DNA of 64,000 nucleotides, from NCBI GenBank assembly GCA_026874595.1, contig CM049313.1, positions 53,555,659-53,619,658 of the forward strand, in the 5' to 3' direction. Below, in pieces: positions 47,228 through 58,777 of this stretch (positions are counted from its first letter, which is position 1; each line of letters begins with the position of its first letter). This DNA is from Sipunculus nudus (taxonomy: Eukaryota > Annelida > Sipuncula > Golfingiida > Sipunculidae). The position numbers and the translations under genes were made by a program. The notes beneath the pieces are model-generated. The model saw only the letters and a list, made by a program, of their open reading frames with translations, searched no databases and was not told the DNA's origin.

Positions 47228-48180
47228 CTTAAATACCCGTCATTTTTATCATGACATGTTGTTTGCACGCCTTTCCAGCTAAGTTAGTAATAAGTAATAA
47301 TAACAGCAGAGTGAATCATGCATGCAATGCAATTGCTGACAATAATCATTTCTGCAAGTACATTTTCATTCAATTAAAGTATGTATAATATACATGGACG
47401 TACAAAAATGTCAGCTTTTATGCCTGAAAAAATTCCTCTGGGTTGTAACCACATCATTCAATAATCTAAGTATGGCTATTGCCCAGTGAATGGATATGCA
47501 TCACGTAAGGTTTTATGAGGCGAGTGTCATGCATGACATTCCGAGGCGAAGCCGAGCGAATGCCATGATTGGCACACTCCAAGTGGGACAATACTTATTG
47601 GTACTTTTATTAAACTGGATGAGTCGGATACCTTGATTCAGCCATCGCATTTAGTGTATTGTTTTATCGATGGAGACAATACAGGATTTTTGTACATTTT
47701 TGAGACATCACAGAGACAATTTGTTATGGCTACAGGTCACTTTGACGCACTTACTTGGGACGTATAGCCTATAGGCCACCAGGACGCACGCACTGAGTGT
47801 ATCCAGAGAGGGCGTATTGGTAATACTAGGGTATAGGTATCAGGGCTTATGCAGCGGGCCCTACCGGTCACCATTCATTGTGTATATTGTACATCCTGCC
47901 TGCACCAATTTTATTGCACGTTCCGGTGAGAGGTATGTCTTAATGGGATGCGTCTTACCGAGTGCACACCGTTATGATTCTCGTTCTGTCTCTCTGAAAG
48001 GATGACACGCAAATTCGTGAAGCGTTCAATATTTTTTGGGGGTAGTGAGCGGAGACCTTCTCGTGGTGCCCCTGTAAGTAGGTCCGGTAAATCAAGTTTA
48101 CAGTTTACAGTGTTCCATTGAGGATGAAATTTGCTCCCAGGTGGGAGTACGGGACAGGAGTTTAGCAACTAGTGATTAGT
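45712..48180. other. No supported gene; contains an (AT)n array
   Basis: AT-rich DNA with alternating AT at 47171-47225. The text becomes GC-richer after about 47740, probably the approach to the R2-like element. No splice-bounded exon recognised. Confidence 0.4.
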
Positions 48181-51100
48181 CAAAACCGTTTCGGGGCGGC
48201 CGAACAATCATAGCTGCGTTTAGGAACACCATCATACCGGATCGAAAACTGACTTTATCCGCCCATCCGACCTGTCCTTAACAGGTCGTATTGTTGTTTT
48301 TGGAGTTGTTACTCAACACGTTTTGTTTATTCGTTTATGCCACTGCATAATCTGCAACTCCTGCGAGAACCACCTGTCTGACGATGCCTGTTGAAACAGA
48401 CCATTCCCCGGCCGGATTTGTCTGCGACATATGCCTTCGCTCCTTTACAGCCAAACGTGGTCTCTCAGTTCATCAAAGGAGAATGGGTATCACGCCAGGG
48501 CTGCCGACGATAACCAAGCGAAACCCAAGGCCTGATGGGACGAGGAGGAGAGCTACGCCCTTGCCTTCCATGAGGTCCAGTTACAGGCCCAAGGACTGTC
48601 AGCTACCCAGATCATCAATGCCTTGGCAGCGTCGCACCCGTCTCGCACCCGCGAGGCAATCAAGTGCCACAGACGCCGTTAGGACCATAAAGACCTCTTC
48701 TCCAGCTGAAGGAGTCAAGACCTGCCTCAGATTCCGATCAAAAACCACCCTTGGCCGGATCACCAAAAGAATCGCCCACTGGATGGAGTGCAGCCGACGC
48801 CGACCCCAGCGAGGAGTGTACGTCTCCGGGTAGTACTAGAGAAGCTTCCGTTCTTCCGACACCTGTAGTAGAGATGTCTCCCCAAGGGGCCACCGCAAAT
48901 ACTCCGCCAACGGCCGAAGCCATACCACCGATGCCAGCGATCAGCGCTCCCGGAACATCAAGTACTAGACGAGACCGAGCCGTAAGTCAAGTCGGAGGAC
49001 CTCAGCGAGACACCCAAGCGATGTCGTCTACCAACAACTGTACCCACCTATCACCCGAGTACGACCTGTGGAGGGATACCATGGATCGTGTGGTCAGCAG
49101 CGACATCCGGAGAGGTGTCCTCCCCAAGGCTCTGAGGGACATTTGGTTGACGGACAACGAATCAATCCGGGAAGCCGTGACCAAGGACTTCATCGAATGG
49201 CTGGGATGTCCCATCACTTATACGTCCAAGACTAGAACGCAATCCGGGATACCACCCGACTGCACTGGCCGCGCCAGGAGGAGGCAAGAATACCCTATCG
49301 CTGAAAAAAAGTTTAAGAGGAACCGCACCAAATGCGCCCGTGACATAATCAGCGGGCAACTTGGATCGAGTTGTTCTGTTCCCCTGCAGATACAAGAGCC
49401 CTTCTGGAGGAGCGTGATGGAGGGAGATTCAGGAACAACCAAGTCCATGGATATTGGCCAATCCAGCCACTGGGAGATTGTCGCACCGATAGCCGAGGAT
49501 GAAGTTGCCCTTCAATTGAAGTCTCTCAATAATGGATCCCCTGGTCCTGACGGGATCACTAAAGAAGACCTCAAAATATCAACATCCAGCAATTGGCAGC
49601 CAGATTCAACCTATGGCTTCGATGCGGCATCCCACCAAATCAATTGAAGTTCGGCATTACGGCGCTGATCCCCAAGGTTAAAGACCCAACCGAGCCTGGG
49701 CAATTCCGCCCCATCACGATGGGATCCATGGTCGGCAGATTATTCCACCGAGTTATAGCGCGTCGCGTGGAGACGCACGGGACGTTCAGTATCAACCAAC
49801 GTGCCTTTCTGAGAGGTGACGGGATAGCGGGAAGCATCTACTCCCTGCAGACGATAATAAAACAAGCCAAGAGGGACCTTAAGCCGCTGACCGTCGCCTT
49901 TGTTGATGTTAGGAAGGCATTTGATTCTGTCACCCACGACGCCATCCGGATAGGTGCCCTCCGATGTTGGATTCCGCGCCTGTTCGTGAACTACATCTCC
50001 GATCTATACGAGGGCTCCGAAACCAGACTCCGAGTTGATGGATCCTTCTCCGGCCCCATCAAAGTGACCAGAGGCGTACGACAAGGAGATCCATTATCAC
50101 CCCTGCTATTCAACGCAGTGGTCGATAGCGCCCAGGAAGGTCTGGACCCAGCGCTCGGATTCAACATTGGTGGTGATAAGGTAAACCATCTCGCCTTCGC
50201 GGATGATTTTGCCCTGACATGCAGCTCTCCCAATGGTGCCAGGCTGCTGTTTACACATCTGGAGACAAGTCTTGCCAATCTCGGCCTTTCGTTGAATGCC
50301 GCGAAATGCGCCACCATCCAGATCGATGTTCACGGCAGGAAAAAGAAGTGGTTCGTCAGTCCGAAGAACATCTTGAAGACCAGCAACGGTGAACAAGTAT
50401 CTGCCCTCAGTGCCAGCGCAACATACAGATACACGGGTACCCAGCTCCGCGGAGGACAAGCCAGCGGCCCCAAGTGTATCGTGGATCTTGAGGTGAAGCT
50501 CCAGGGCACTACAAGAGCGCCACTGAAACTGCAGCAAAGGCTATACCTGCTGCGGTATCACATCATTCCCTCGATCATCCATGAATTGACTCTCGGCCCT
50601 CTACGGAAGTCGACCCTCGAGTACGTGGATAAGCTGATTCGGTCAACTGTCCGATCGTGGCTGAAGCTACCGAAAGACACAACAACCAGTTACCTGTATG
50701 CCGACCCCCAAGACGGTGGGATCGGAATTCAGCACTGCGGGATCCAAATCAGTTTGCTGCGCCTTAGACAACTCGAGAGATTTGCCAGGTCTGCATGCAA
50801 CATCCAGCAGGCCATCTCGACCACATCCGCTTTCCAGGATGAGTTGGCTAGATGGGACGTTCCTCCGAAATACGCTGGTGTACCGATCACGAATAAGAGC
50901 ACTGCTGCAGCGGCTTTCCGAGACGTGTTACACCAATCCGTTGATGGGCGAGGGCTCAGTGAAACAACTCAGTGGGATCAACCAGTCTGTTGGATCAAGT
51001 TCCCCGGTGCCATGTCTGGCCGCAACTTCATCCAAGCGGTCAAGCTACAAGTAAATCTGATGCCTTCTGAGGTCCGATGTGCCAGAGGTCGCCCAGAGCG

Positions 51101-51660
51101 GAACACCCAATGTGACTGCTGCCGTCGCCCCGAGTCTCTCGGACATATCCTTCAGGTGTGCCCGAGAACCCACGCAGCCCGCATCAAACGTCATGATAAC
51201 ATCAACCTTTAATTGCCGAAAAAACTACAAAACGAGGGCTGGGACGTCGTTCGAGAAGCAAGCATCCCGACATCGGCTGGCAGCCTGACATCATTGCTCA
51301 TCACGCGGACAAAGGATGTCATATAATCGACACCACTATAGTTGCCGACAACGCCAGCCTCGCCGAATCTTACCAGCAGCAGGCGAGGTACTACCGCACC
51401 TAGGACATCTTCGACTGGTGCAGCCGTCGGTACGATGAAATCAAAACCTCCAGCGTTGAACTGAACTGGCGCGGCATCATTGCCGCTGACTCCGCGAAAG
51501 AGCTGTCCGAACTCGGCCTTGCCGCGGCGTAACCGAAGTGATATCACTTAAAAGCTTGGAGGGAGGCGTCCATGCCTGGGACGCCTTCCGGCGGGGAACT
51601 TTTCGGTCCCAAAACAGGTAGTCGTGCACGCGCTCGTCACACGCTTTCTCGCTGGGTCCT
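48180..51660 (+). mobile_element. R2-like non-LTR retrotransposon with restriction-like endonuclease (inactive)
   Basis: Boundaries are approximate, set by GC content and coding homology. Domain order is that of the R2 group: N-terminal C2H2 zinc finger, Myb-like DNA-binding region, reverse transcriptase, CCHC-type Cys/His motif and PD...D endonuclease. R2-group elements normally insert in ribosomal RNA genes; I see no 28S or 18S rRNA sequence at either edge. The 3' part after the endonuclease (51541-51660) is GC-rich UTR-like sequence with an inverted repeat around AGGCGTCCATGCCTGGGACG. No poly-A tail or clear target duplication was found. Confidence 0.8.
48384..51540 (+). pseudogene. R2-like polyprotein, frameshifted
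   Basis: The zinc finger CDICLRSFTAKRGLSVHQRR starts at codon 14 of the 48384 ORF. A frameshift near 48485 separates it from its last His. The Myb-like region WDEEESYALAF...ALAASHPSRTREAIKCHRRR is at 48536-48679. Next frame: the ORF at 48751-49647 holds the pre-RT linker and SLNNGSPGPDGITKEDLK. A frameshift near 49580 leads into 49593-51212 with the RT motifs QFRPITMGSMVGRLFHRVIA, FVDVRKAFDSV, GVRQGDPLSPLLFN and LAFADDFAL (the catalytic Asp pair is present). The Cys/His motif CDCCRRPESLGHILQVCPRT lies at about 51115-51175. A TAA at 51210 and a frameshift near 51285 interrupt the endonuclease (WQPDIIAHHADKGCHIIDTT). At least five lesions; not functional as assembled. Confidence 0.85.
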
Positions 51661-51941
51661 CATTTTTTGCAGCCTTATTGAGAGTAGTTCAACAAGTACA
51701 CAATAAAATGTAGCACATCAATCTTAAGTCTCCTGATAAATCTACTGGTCTATCACGAGAATAAATCATTGACGAAGGATTGATAAAATGGGGACGGTCA
51801 CCTAAGATTTCAATCAGTGCTGACACCATTTTAGTTTGTAGACATTCAAATATTAAAGTACACTTTAATGCCATTATTTAAGAATTCTATTAGCGTTTAA
51901 AATGTAGAAAATAATACTTGGGGGGAACCAAGGAAGAAGAT

Positions 51942-51962
51942 GGGGGGGGGGGGGGGGGGGGG
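51942..51962. repeat. Poly-G tract of 21 at the edge of duplication copy B
   Basis: Uninterrupted run of G immediately before the point where homology with copy A begins. Confidence 0.9.
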
Positions 51963-52366
51963 TAGTAAATGTTTCGACATCTGAGGGAAAAAATTTCACA
52001 GAAAAAAATGTATTATGGAAGTCCCCTTTGAGTTGTTACAAAAAATCGAGGAATAATTAGCGTAATGAAAATTAAAGATAAATTGACCCACTCTGATATC
52101 TGGTTATAAACATATCTGTTGAACCTTTTCAAAAATAAAGATAAATTGACCCACTCCAATATCTGATTATAAACATAATCTATTGAACCTTTTTATAAAA
52201 ATAAGCCGAAAAGCCCGATCGCCAGGCCGTTCTTTTTTGTTTATATCCACGAGCTATAGCATTTTGGGCGCCATTTAATCGAAAGACCTGCAACAGGGAC
52301 ATCTGGTGGCTATTACTGGAGTTTTGTAAATGACAAACGGTTGTGTTTGTGACAAACTATAGATGC

Positions 52367-53120
52367 TGTTACGGAACCTAAAATCAACAATAGTCGTGAC
52401 GAGCATAAATTTTGTTATGGAGATTTTAAAAAAATCAGATTCTGTAACACTAGGCAACGTGAAATGTTTAGGGGAATGAATAAAGAAGTCAGTGTTTTTT
52501 TGTTAACAAATAACCTGGATACCCCCACTGTCACAGCGACAAAAGTCTTTTAAAGCATATAATCAAGATGAACATTTCACACAAATCTTCTCAGAGATTA
52601 ACAATCCGGTTCAATCTCAAAATCAATTTGTAGTAATCAAAAGTGAAATTCTGATAGTGATCCCAAAGGCAAACTGAAGACTATATAAGATCCGTCACAA
52701 ATTCGAAGAAAAGCTATAACTGCCGCAATTATCGGAAAAGGTCCATAAACTGACTTACACTCTTCTGTGTCCGCTGGAATATCTCTCTCCTCTCTCCCGG
52801 CTCTAAAACACAGCCCCTTATCTATAACTTTTCAAATCCAGCCAAGAACTTTCTATTTCTCGAACAATCAAAGAACCCAATAGTACACACGTTGCAGGAA
52901 ACATCTAGAACAACGAATGCTGTGTTTCTATATATCAGGGTTTACACGATGGCCGGTCCGGCTCGGCCAGGCGAGAAAGCCCCAGACTAGCATGACCGCT
53001 GTGTTTACACGTCAGACCCCACGCGCGGGCCAGGCTATTCCGTCACAGCAACGGCCAATGCTAGCGCCGCACATACACATGTAAAGCCGCACGAACACAA
53101 CAAAAGAGACATCTGTAACA
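52367..53120 (+). repeat. Solo LTR with 4-bp target duplication
   Basis: Starts TGTTACGGAACC and ends ATCTGTAACA (TG...CA ends with the short inverted repeat TGTTAC/GTAACA). It is flanked by ATGC at 52363-52366 and 53121-53124. Copy A has the uninterrupted site (TTCAAATGCTCTCTC near 30160). A secondary insertion beginning CAGGGTTTACACGATGGCCG is nested near 52938-53090. A 4-bp duplication fits a Ty3/Gypsy-type integrase, inferred. Confidence 0.75.
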
Positions 53121-55380
53121 ATGCTCTCACCTCAAACAACAACAGTAAGGGGCTCTTCCAATGTGCAATCAACCACTTGTGTAACCACTTGTAACTTGCG
53201 TTCCAATAGCTTGTAGATATAAATCATAAGTCACAGGTGCCTTATAACAACAGTTTTTAGCTGATGTTAATTTAAGTTCCATAACATGTATGTCGAGGAA
53301 GTCGGTAATGCATAAATTCTATAAATAAGGGATACAAGTGAATAGTGGTTTAATAAAAAAAAACAGGGTTTGCAAAATCATGTTGAACACGTTATCCCCT
53401 ATGAGGTTTTTATCACGAGATAAACCATTTTTTCATGACGAATACTTTTTTGTCTCGAGATATTTATTTCCTGTGACGTTTTATCTCGAGATAATTATAG
53501 ACTTATAGATAGAATTATAGATGAATTATAGACTACGTGTAATACACGGGATAAAACAAAGCCTTGCTCATAAGATATGCCAAATATTTTGATTTTTTAA
53601 ACATTAACATGGACTTTCATTTTACGAAGCTTAGGCACTGATATAGACTAAATTGGGCTTAACCACGCCAGGTGAGATCCATTAATGTTTACGGTGTCGC
53701 TGTTTTTTTTTCCAAGATCAACACGTAACTCGACAAGATTTCCCTCAAATATATATGTTTTGGTTTGATCATGGCTTTTATTTGACTACTTATGTGTAAT
53801 CTTAAATGAAGAAAATCTTTGTCAGTGAATGTTATGTATAATAAAATATTTTGTATATAAAATCTAGCATATTTTGTTCAATAGTCTATACACTATATAC
53901 AATTGTACACATGTTAATTATAAAAGGGACAAAGAATTACATTTTTTTTTTTCACGTTTTCTTTTTTCCTGTACAGTATATGTATACTTTCGTTCACCTC
54001 TAAATGACCTAGATGTTTCTCTCTGCCTTCGAATTTTACGTCAGCATTTTATATCCCTGTTCCATTAATCTTTATATCATTTGAATGTATCTTGCCATCT
54101 CTTCTTAAAAAATAGAAAAAAATGTTAATTCAAGAGTTTGGTTTTCATGACATAGAAATAATTGATTCTAGAAAAGTGACCACAACAAATGCAAATTAAT
54201 ATACTTATCTTGTCGTTTATTTGAATCTGGATTGCGTATTTCTATTTTATTTCATATTTGGTCGTATTGACATTATGTGAGTTAGCCACTCTTTAAATTA
54301 TAAAAATAGTGATCAATTTCAGACTGAATATACATCTTAAAGCACTTACATTCCACATTAAGGGTACTCAATCTGCATGCACGATTAACATTGTAAAGGG
54401 TGGTGATAAGCCATGTTTTGTATAAAAATTAAAATTATATTAATATATTTAGATAAGCAATTATTTAAGAAACCTGTAAAACCAGTTATTCAAATGTCAC
54501 TGGAAATTTCAAAAGGAATTTCTTGTTAGTTCTCCAAGTGTTACGCTTTCTAACATTAAATCTACAGGGTATATAGGGATTAATATACACCTGAACAAAA
54601 TTTTGTTTCACACACAACTCTCCTGCATGATTATATGAACTAGCTTCTTAAGGAAATCTGCTTGATACAGGGAGAGAGTTCTTTGACCGGTGGTGAGATT
54701 AAATCATCCAAACCATAATCTGGTAGTTACTAATATAGACACCGCGAACGTGTCCGATAACAATAAAACCTGCTTCAGGTCAGTGATAATCCTAATCATT
54801 TTATCCGCCTCTCCTAGCAATCGTCTTTCATATTAAGACGTCCTCTGTCACTGGATCAGGCCCTGGTAAGGTAAAGCCTGTACTCACATAGGTGGTCACG
54901 AGCGTAGAAGTTAGTTAATATATATGTATATACTATCAATGCAATACAAGTAATAGTTCAATATATCACGGTCAAAGTGTTTTTCCATGCAGGGGAACAA
55001 AAATAATGTACCATTAATATAGTTCATGATGTTGTACGAACTGTATATACATTGTACTCATATTTGATCATTTTAGTTTTTACCTGAGGAGTGAGCACAG
55101 TTAAAGCTGTCCTTACGAAACACTACTGTCGTACAAAATAATGAAGTGTAACTATATATGGTACATTATGTAAATATATATATATATATATTGATAGGGT
55201 AACGCGAATTTTGTGATTTTCCGTATCTCCTCTGATACCACTGTTGGGATTGCCGTGTTTTTCGACAAACATATGCTCCGGGTTTGTCCGAAGGGATTCC
55301 ACCGACTTATATTTCCAATATATTTGAATTACCTGCATAATTTAATAATTTAAATATTTTCCTCTGCCCCCCTGCTTTAG

Positions 55381-55600
55381 GCGTCCGGGAATGGTAACAC
55401 AACGGCCATAGAGTGTGTGATGGCGGGACCCACCTTTCCCTGGGGGCTCTATGCGGGGTTTTCGTGGAAGTCCTGGTCACTGGCCGTAAATTCTCCTCGG
55501 TGATCCCTTCTCAAAAGACAACCTCCGCGCGGGGACAGGTTCTATGGTGCACAAGGAGATCTCGCATGAGGAGAATGCTCAAAAGGGAGGATCTGTGAAA
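55381..55600 (+). other. GC-rich open stretch, possible exon or repeat
   Basis: Preceded by a good acceptor (CCCCCCTGCTTTAG). One frame is open for about 40 codons from the acceptor to a TGA at about 55502. Another frame is open for 62 codons from 55413 to 55598. Neither is recognisable. It sits in the B-only insertion, so a transposon fragment is as likely as an exon. Confidence 0.2.
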
Positions 55601-55696
55601 GAATCAACATAACCTAAATGGTATTGCAGGGGCGGAGAAAGTAAAGAGGGAGGGGAAAGGGCCACAATCAGCTTTGGATCCAGAAAATCGGGAGGT

Positions 55697-55714
55697 GGGG
55701 GGGGGGGGGGGGGG
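55697..55714. repeat. Poly-G tract of 18
   Basis: Eighteen G, then C and six more G. A GGGAGGGTATAAGAGGGGGT block follows at about 55880. Confidence 0.9.
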
Positions 55715-56495
55715 CGGGGGGTTGTTGCGCTTATATTTCGTTTGCGTTTGATGGTAGTTATGTAAAACTTAAGTTGTATACATATATATATATTTATATA
55801 CTACACTATGAATTTCAATGTATGAAAATTTATATATTTAAATTTCAATTATGAACCATGTTAATTGCATGAACACGAGGGAGGGTATAAGAGGGGGTAA
55901 CCCCCTCCCACATGGGGAAATATTTGAATACACCAAGGGGGACATTAGAGGGAATTTTCATCAACAAATTTATTAGGATTTTCTGTTCCCTTAGAATCCG
56001 CATAATGTAGTCAAACTATAGATGGGATGAATAATTCATATTTATATTTCTTCAAAATTCTAATATAAAGTTTCAGTTGTTTTCAACCTGCAATGTTTAT
56101 GGAATGTTAAAGTCTAATGCTAAACTTTCCATTATACTGTGATCTGTAAGCATACCTGACTTAACAGAGCACACATCGTGAGTTCGAGTAACGGCATTAG
56201 AAGGGAAGGCTTGAGATTGTATAGGGTCGACCCTGACCAGGGCCTGGCGCTCTGTTCTGCGGTTGTTTATAAATATCCTCGACTAATGAATTTGAAAGTA
56301 ATAAACTGTGGATAAGTTAAAGAAAAACTTATTGCTAATTAATAAAAAAGGAAACCTGTAAATGAAAATGAATCATGAAGTTGGGAAAATAAAAAGGTAA
56401 AATGAGAGATATTGAAGAACAGTGGGGAGGTGCCTGCCGCGGGAGTCAACTCACGATCCGCCACTGGTAATATATAGCAAAGCAATAAGATGCAC

Positions 56496-56496
<1 letters not shown>

Positions 56497-56538
<42 letters not shown>

Positions 56539-56768
56539 AGTGTGTGTGTGTACGTCTAAACACCTCACAATTATACAACACAAGATGCTCACTTAATTCC
56601 AATTCGGATCAAACATAATGAAATGTACAAATAAGTACCAAATCAACGGATACCAGTGATTGTATTTTAGAAAATATAATTATGACTAGACAAAGTGAAA
56701 TTCCGAGAGGACGGCGTGTACTCGCTGCATCCGGGGTTATGAGTCGGATGGGGGGGGGGGGGGGGGGG
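56497..56768. repeat. (AT)n array and poly-G tract of 19
   Basis: AT repeats at about 56497-56535 continue into a short (TG)n. Nineteen G lie at 56750-56768. Confidence 0.9.
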
Positions 56769-57035
56769 CGCAAGCTTAAAATACGACACAATGCTGAGAA
56801 AACAGAAGTTCTTCTAATTATATATAATTATATATACTATTATATATACCAGAGCCCGAGCGCTGGTTTAGGCGACAGAACAAATATAAATAAAAATGTG
56901 TCCGCACTTATTACGACGGTAACAGTGACGCCACGGTATGTCATTGTTTCATTTCAACTCCACCTCTGCCGAATGGACCCCCCACTGACACTTTTTTAAT
57001 TGCCGTTATGCTGAGAAAAAATATAACCCTGTTTA

Positions 57036-57041
<6 letters not shown>

Positions 57042-57098
<57 letters not shown>
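57042..57098. repeat. (AT)n array directly at the 5' edge of a solo LTR
   Basis: Alternating TA for about 57 bp, ending exactly where the LTR word TGTTACGG begins. The LTR apparently inserted into, or next to, a TA array. Confidence 0.9.
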
Positions 57099-57102
<4 letters not shown>

Positions 57103-58010
57103 ACGGAACCTAAAAACAACAGATAATGTATTTTGCACAAATTTTGCATCGGAGATAAAGATAAAACCAGATTCCGTAACACTAGGCAGCGTGAAATGTC
57201 AAGGAGAATGAATAAAGAAGTCAGTGTTTCTTTTGTTAACAAATAATTACAATTTATTCTTAGAACTATCCTAACATTACAATACTCTAAATCAATACAT
57301 TTATATTGTATAACAATAAAAATATACAGTACCAGGGTGTCGGGATCCTAGGCTTTGATTGTGGATACCACCACAGGTAAACAAGAGTCCTTTAAAACTA
57401 ATAATCCACGTAATTAGCAATAATCCAAAGGCAAACTGATGAGAGTCCGGATTATATTATGTATTAAGTCCGATAAATATCTGACACCACTGCAATTACC
57501 GGTTGGGTCCCAAAACTAACGAGAAGGTTACACTCTTAAGCTGCGTGTCCACTTATGCGGTACGGATACGGATATGGATGCGGATGCGGACGCGTTTTAA
57601 ATCGCGCATATGGAATATAGAAAAAGTGTGTCCACTTATACGGTGCGGATTGCGTGCGGCGTGCGGAAACGGATACGTTTTTTGAAAACCGGACCATGTA
57701 GCCGCGCGTACGGAAACGCATGCGGAAACGCATGCGGAAAGTGCCATATTGTAGGGATGAAAGAGGGTGAACGAACTAAAAACGCACTTTAAACGTATCT
57801 AATGGACATACACGCACAAAATATCCGCGTACGTATCCGCATCAGTACAAGTGGACACGCAGCTTTAGTGTTCGCTGGTATTTCCCTTTCTGCCGGCTCT
57901 AAACACAGCCCCTAATTTAAAGCTTCTCAACGAAAATTCTTTAAATGAAAAATTCCAAAGAACAATACACACGCACATGAAACATCTTGAACAAAGAACG
58001 GTGTTAAACA
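57099..58010 (+). repeat. Solo LTR, TGTTACGGAACC family, with nested MITE
   Basis: Starts TGTTACGGAACCTAAAAACA and ends near GTGTTAAACA. It is colinear with the LTR at 52367 (GTAACACTAGGCAGCGTGAA, AATTTATTCTTAGAAC, GGATCCTAGGCTTTGATT, CCGGCTCTAAACACAGCCCC). Its 3' flank AGCTTCAATGCC matches copy A at about 33888, which lacks the LTR. It is interrupted by the MITE at 57539-57864. Confidence 0.7.
57539..57864. mobile_element. Harbinger-type MITE nested in the LTR (TTA target duplication)
   Basis: Perfect 16-bp terminal inverted repeats AGCTGCGTGTCCACTT and AAGTGGACACGCAGCT, flanked on both sides by TTA (57536-57538 and 57865-57867). The related LTRs read straight through this point (CACTCTTCTGTGTCCGCTGG at 52760). 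The TTA duplication is that of PIF/Harbinger elements. The 326-bp interior has internal inverted copies of CGGATACGG-like words and no ORF. Confidence 0.8.
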
Positions 58011-58065
58011 AGCTTCAATGCCGAGGCAGTATGCCTCTATATGCACCCCGTAATAATAATAATAA

Positions 58066-58067
58066 TA

Positions 58068-58120
<53 letters not shown>
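58066..58120. repeat. (AAT)n/(AT)n array
   Basis: AATAATAATAAT then alternating AT, corresponding to the array at 33964-34042 in copy A. Confidence 0.9.
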
Positions 58121-58124
<4 letters not shown>

Positions 58125-58574
58125 GTAAAGTCACAAGCCATGTATTTAATTTATTATCGATAATTAATTCCAAAAAAATCTTAAATTCGAAGAGATTAAA
58201 TATATTATATTTTATCCAGCAAAAACGGTGCCGAATACATTCGACTGCCGTCTTTGGTTCATGTTTTTAGAATGGAAGAACAAATTGAAAAAAAATTTTT
58301 TACTATCATTCTGTTATTCGTTATAATCCGCACATTAATATTAATAATTTGTGTTGCCAGAATTATCCTGGTTTGTATTTGGGATATTCTGCGCAGGATG
58401 TCTGTACGAATTAAAAGTATATTAAATGTAAGTCTGAGATCTTCAAGAAATTGAAACTACTGGTGTCATCATATAGTATGATAATCAAATAAAGTCACAT
58501 ATTTCTGACCATAACTTTGACTATTCAGACTACAAAAATGATTTAGTCTATCTGCATGATAGGTTGTCCTTCCT

Positions 58575-58675
58575 GACTTTAGAAATTTAAGTATGTACCC
58601 CCTGTGAGCGGCTCTATAATACCCGTTATAAATTACTTCTATTTCGCCTTTTATGCGGAGCTATTAATCAAGATA
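58575..58675 (+). promoter_or_regulatory. Conserved block upstream of small gene B, TATA-like
   Basis: Partner of 34330-34430. It holds GGCTCTATAATACCCG and TATAAATTACT about 150 bp before the ATG at 58778. The leader word TGTCAATAAAAGTGATTAAA also matches in both copies. Confidence 0.3.
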
Positions 58676-58777
58676 TAGCTAAGCCTGCAGATTATACTCA
58701 GATAAGTATGTGTCAATAAAAGTGATTAAAAAAGACAGGCTACACCAAGACGGAGCATTCAACCACAAACTCCAGCC

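Noticed and set aside
48738-51547. Several antisense ORFs across the R2-like element
   Set aside because: Shadows of the retrotransposon coding sequence on the other strand.
52367-58010. One full-length LTR retrotransposon between the two LTRs of copy B
   Set aside because: The first LTR has its own target duplication on both sides, and the DNA between is duplication B sequence without gag-pol.
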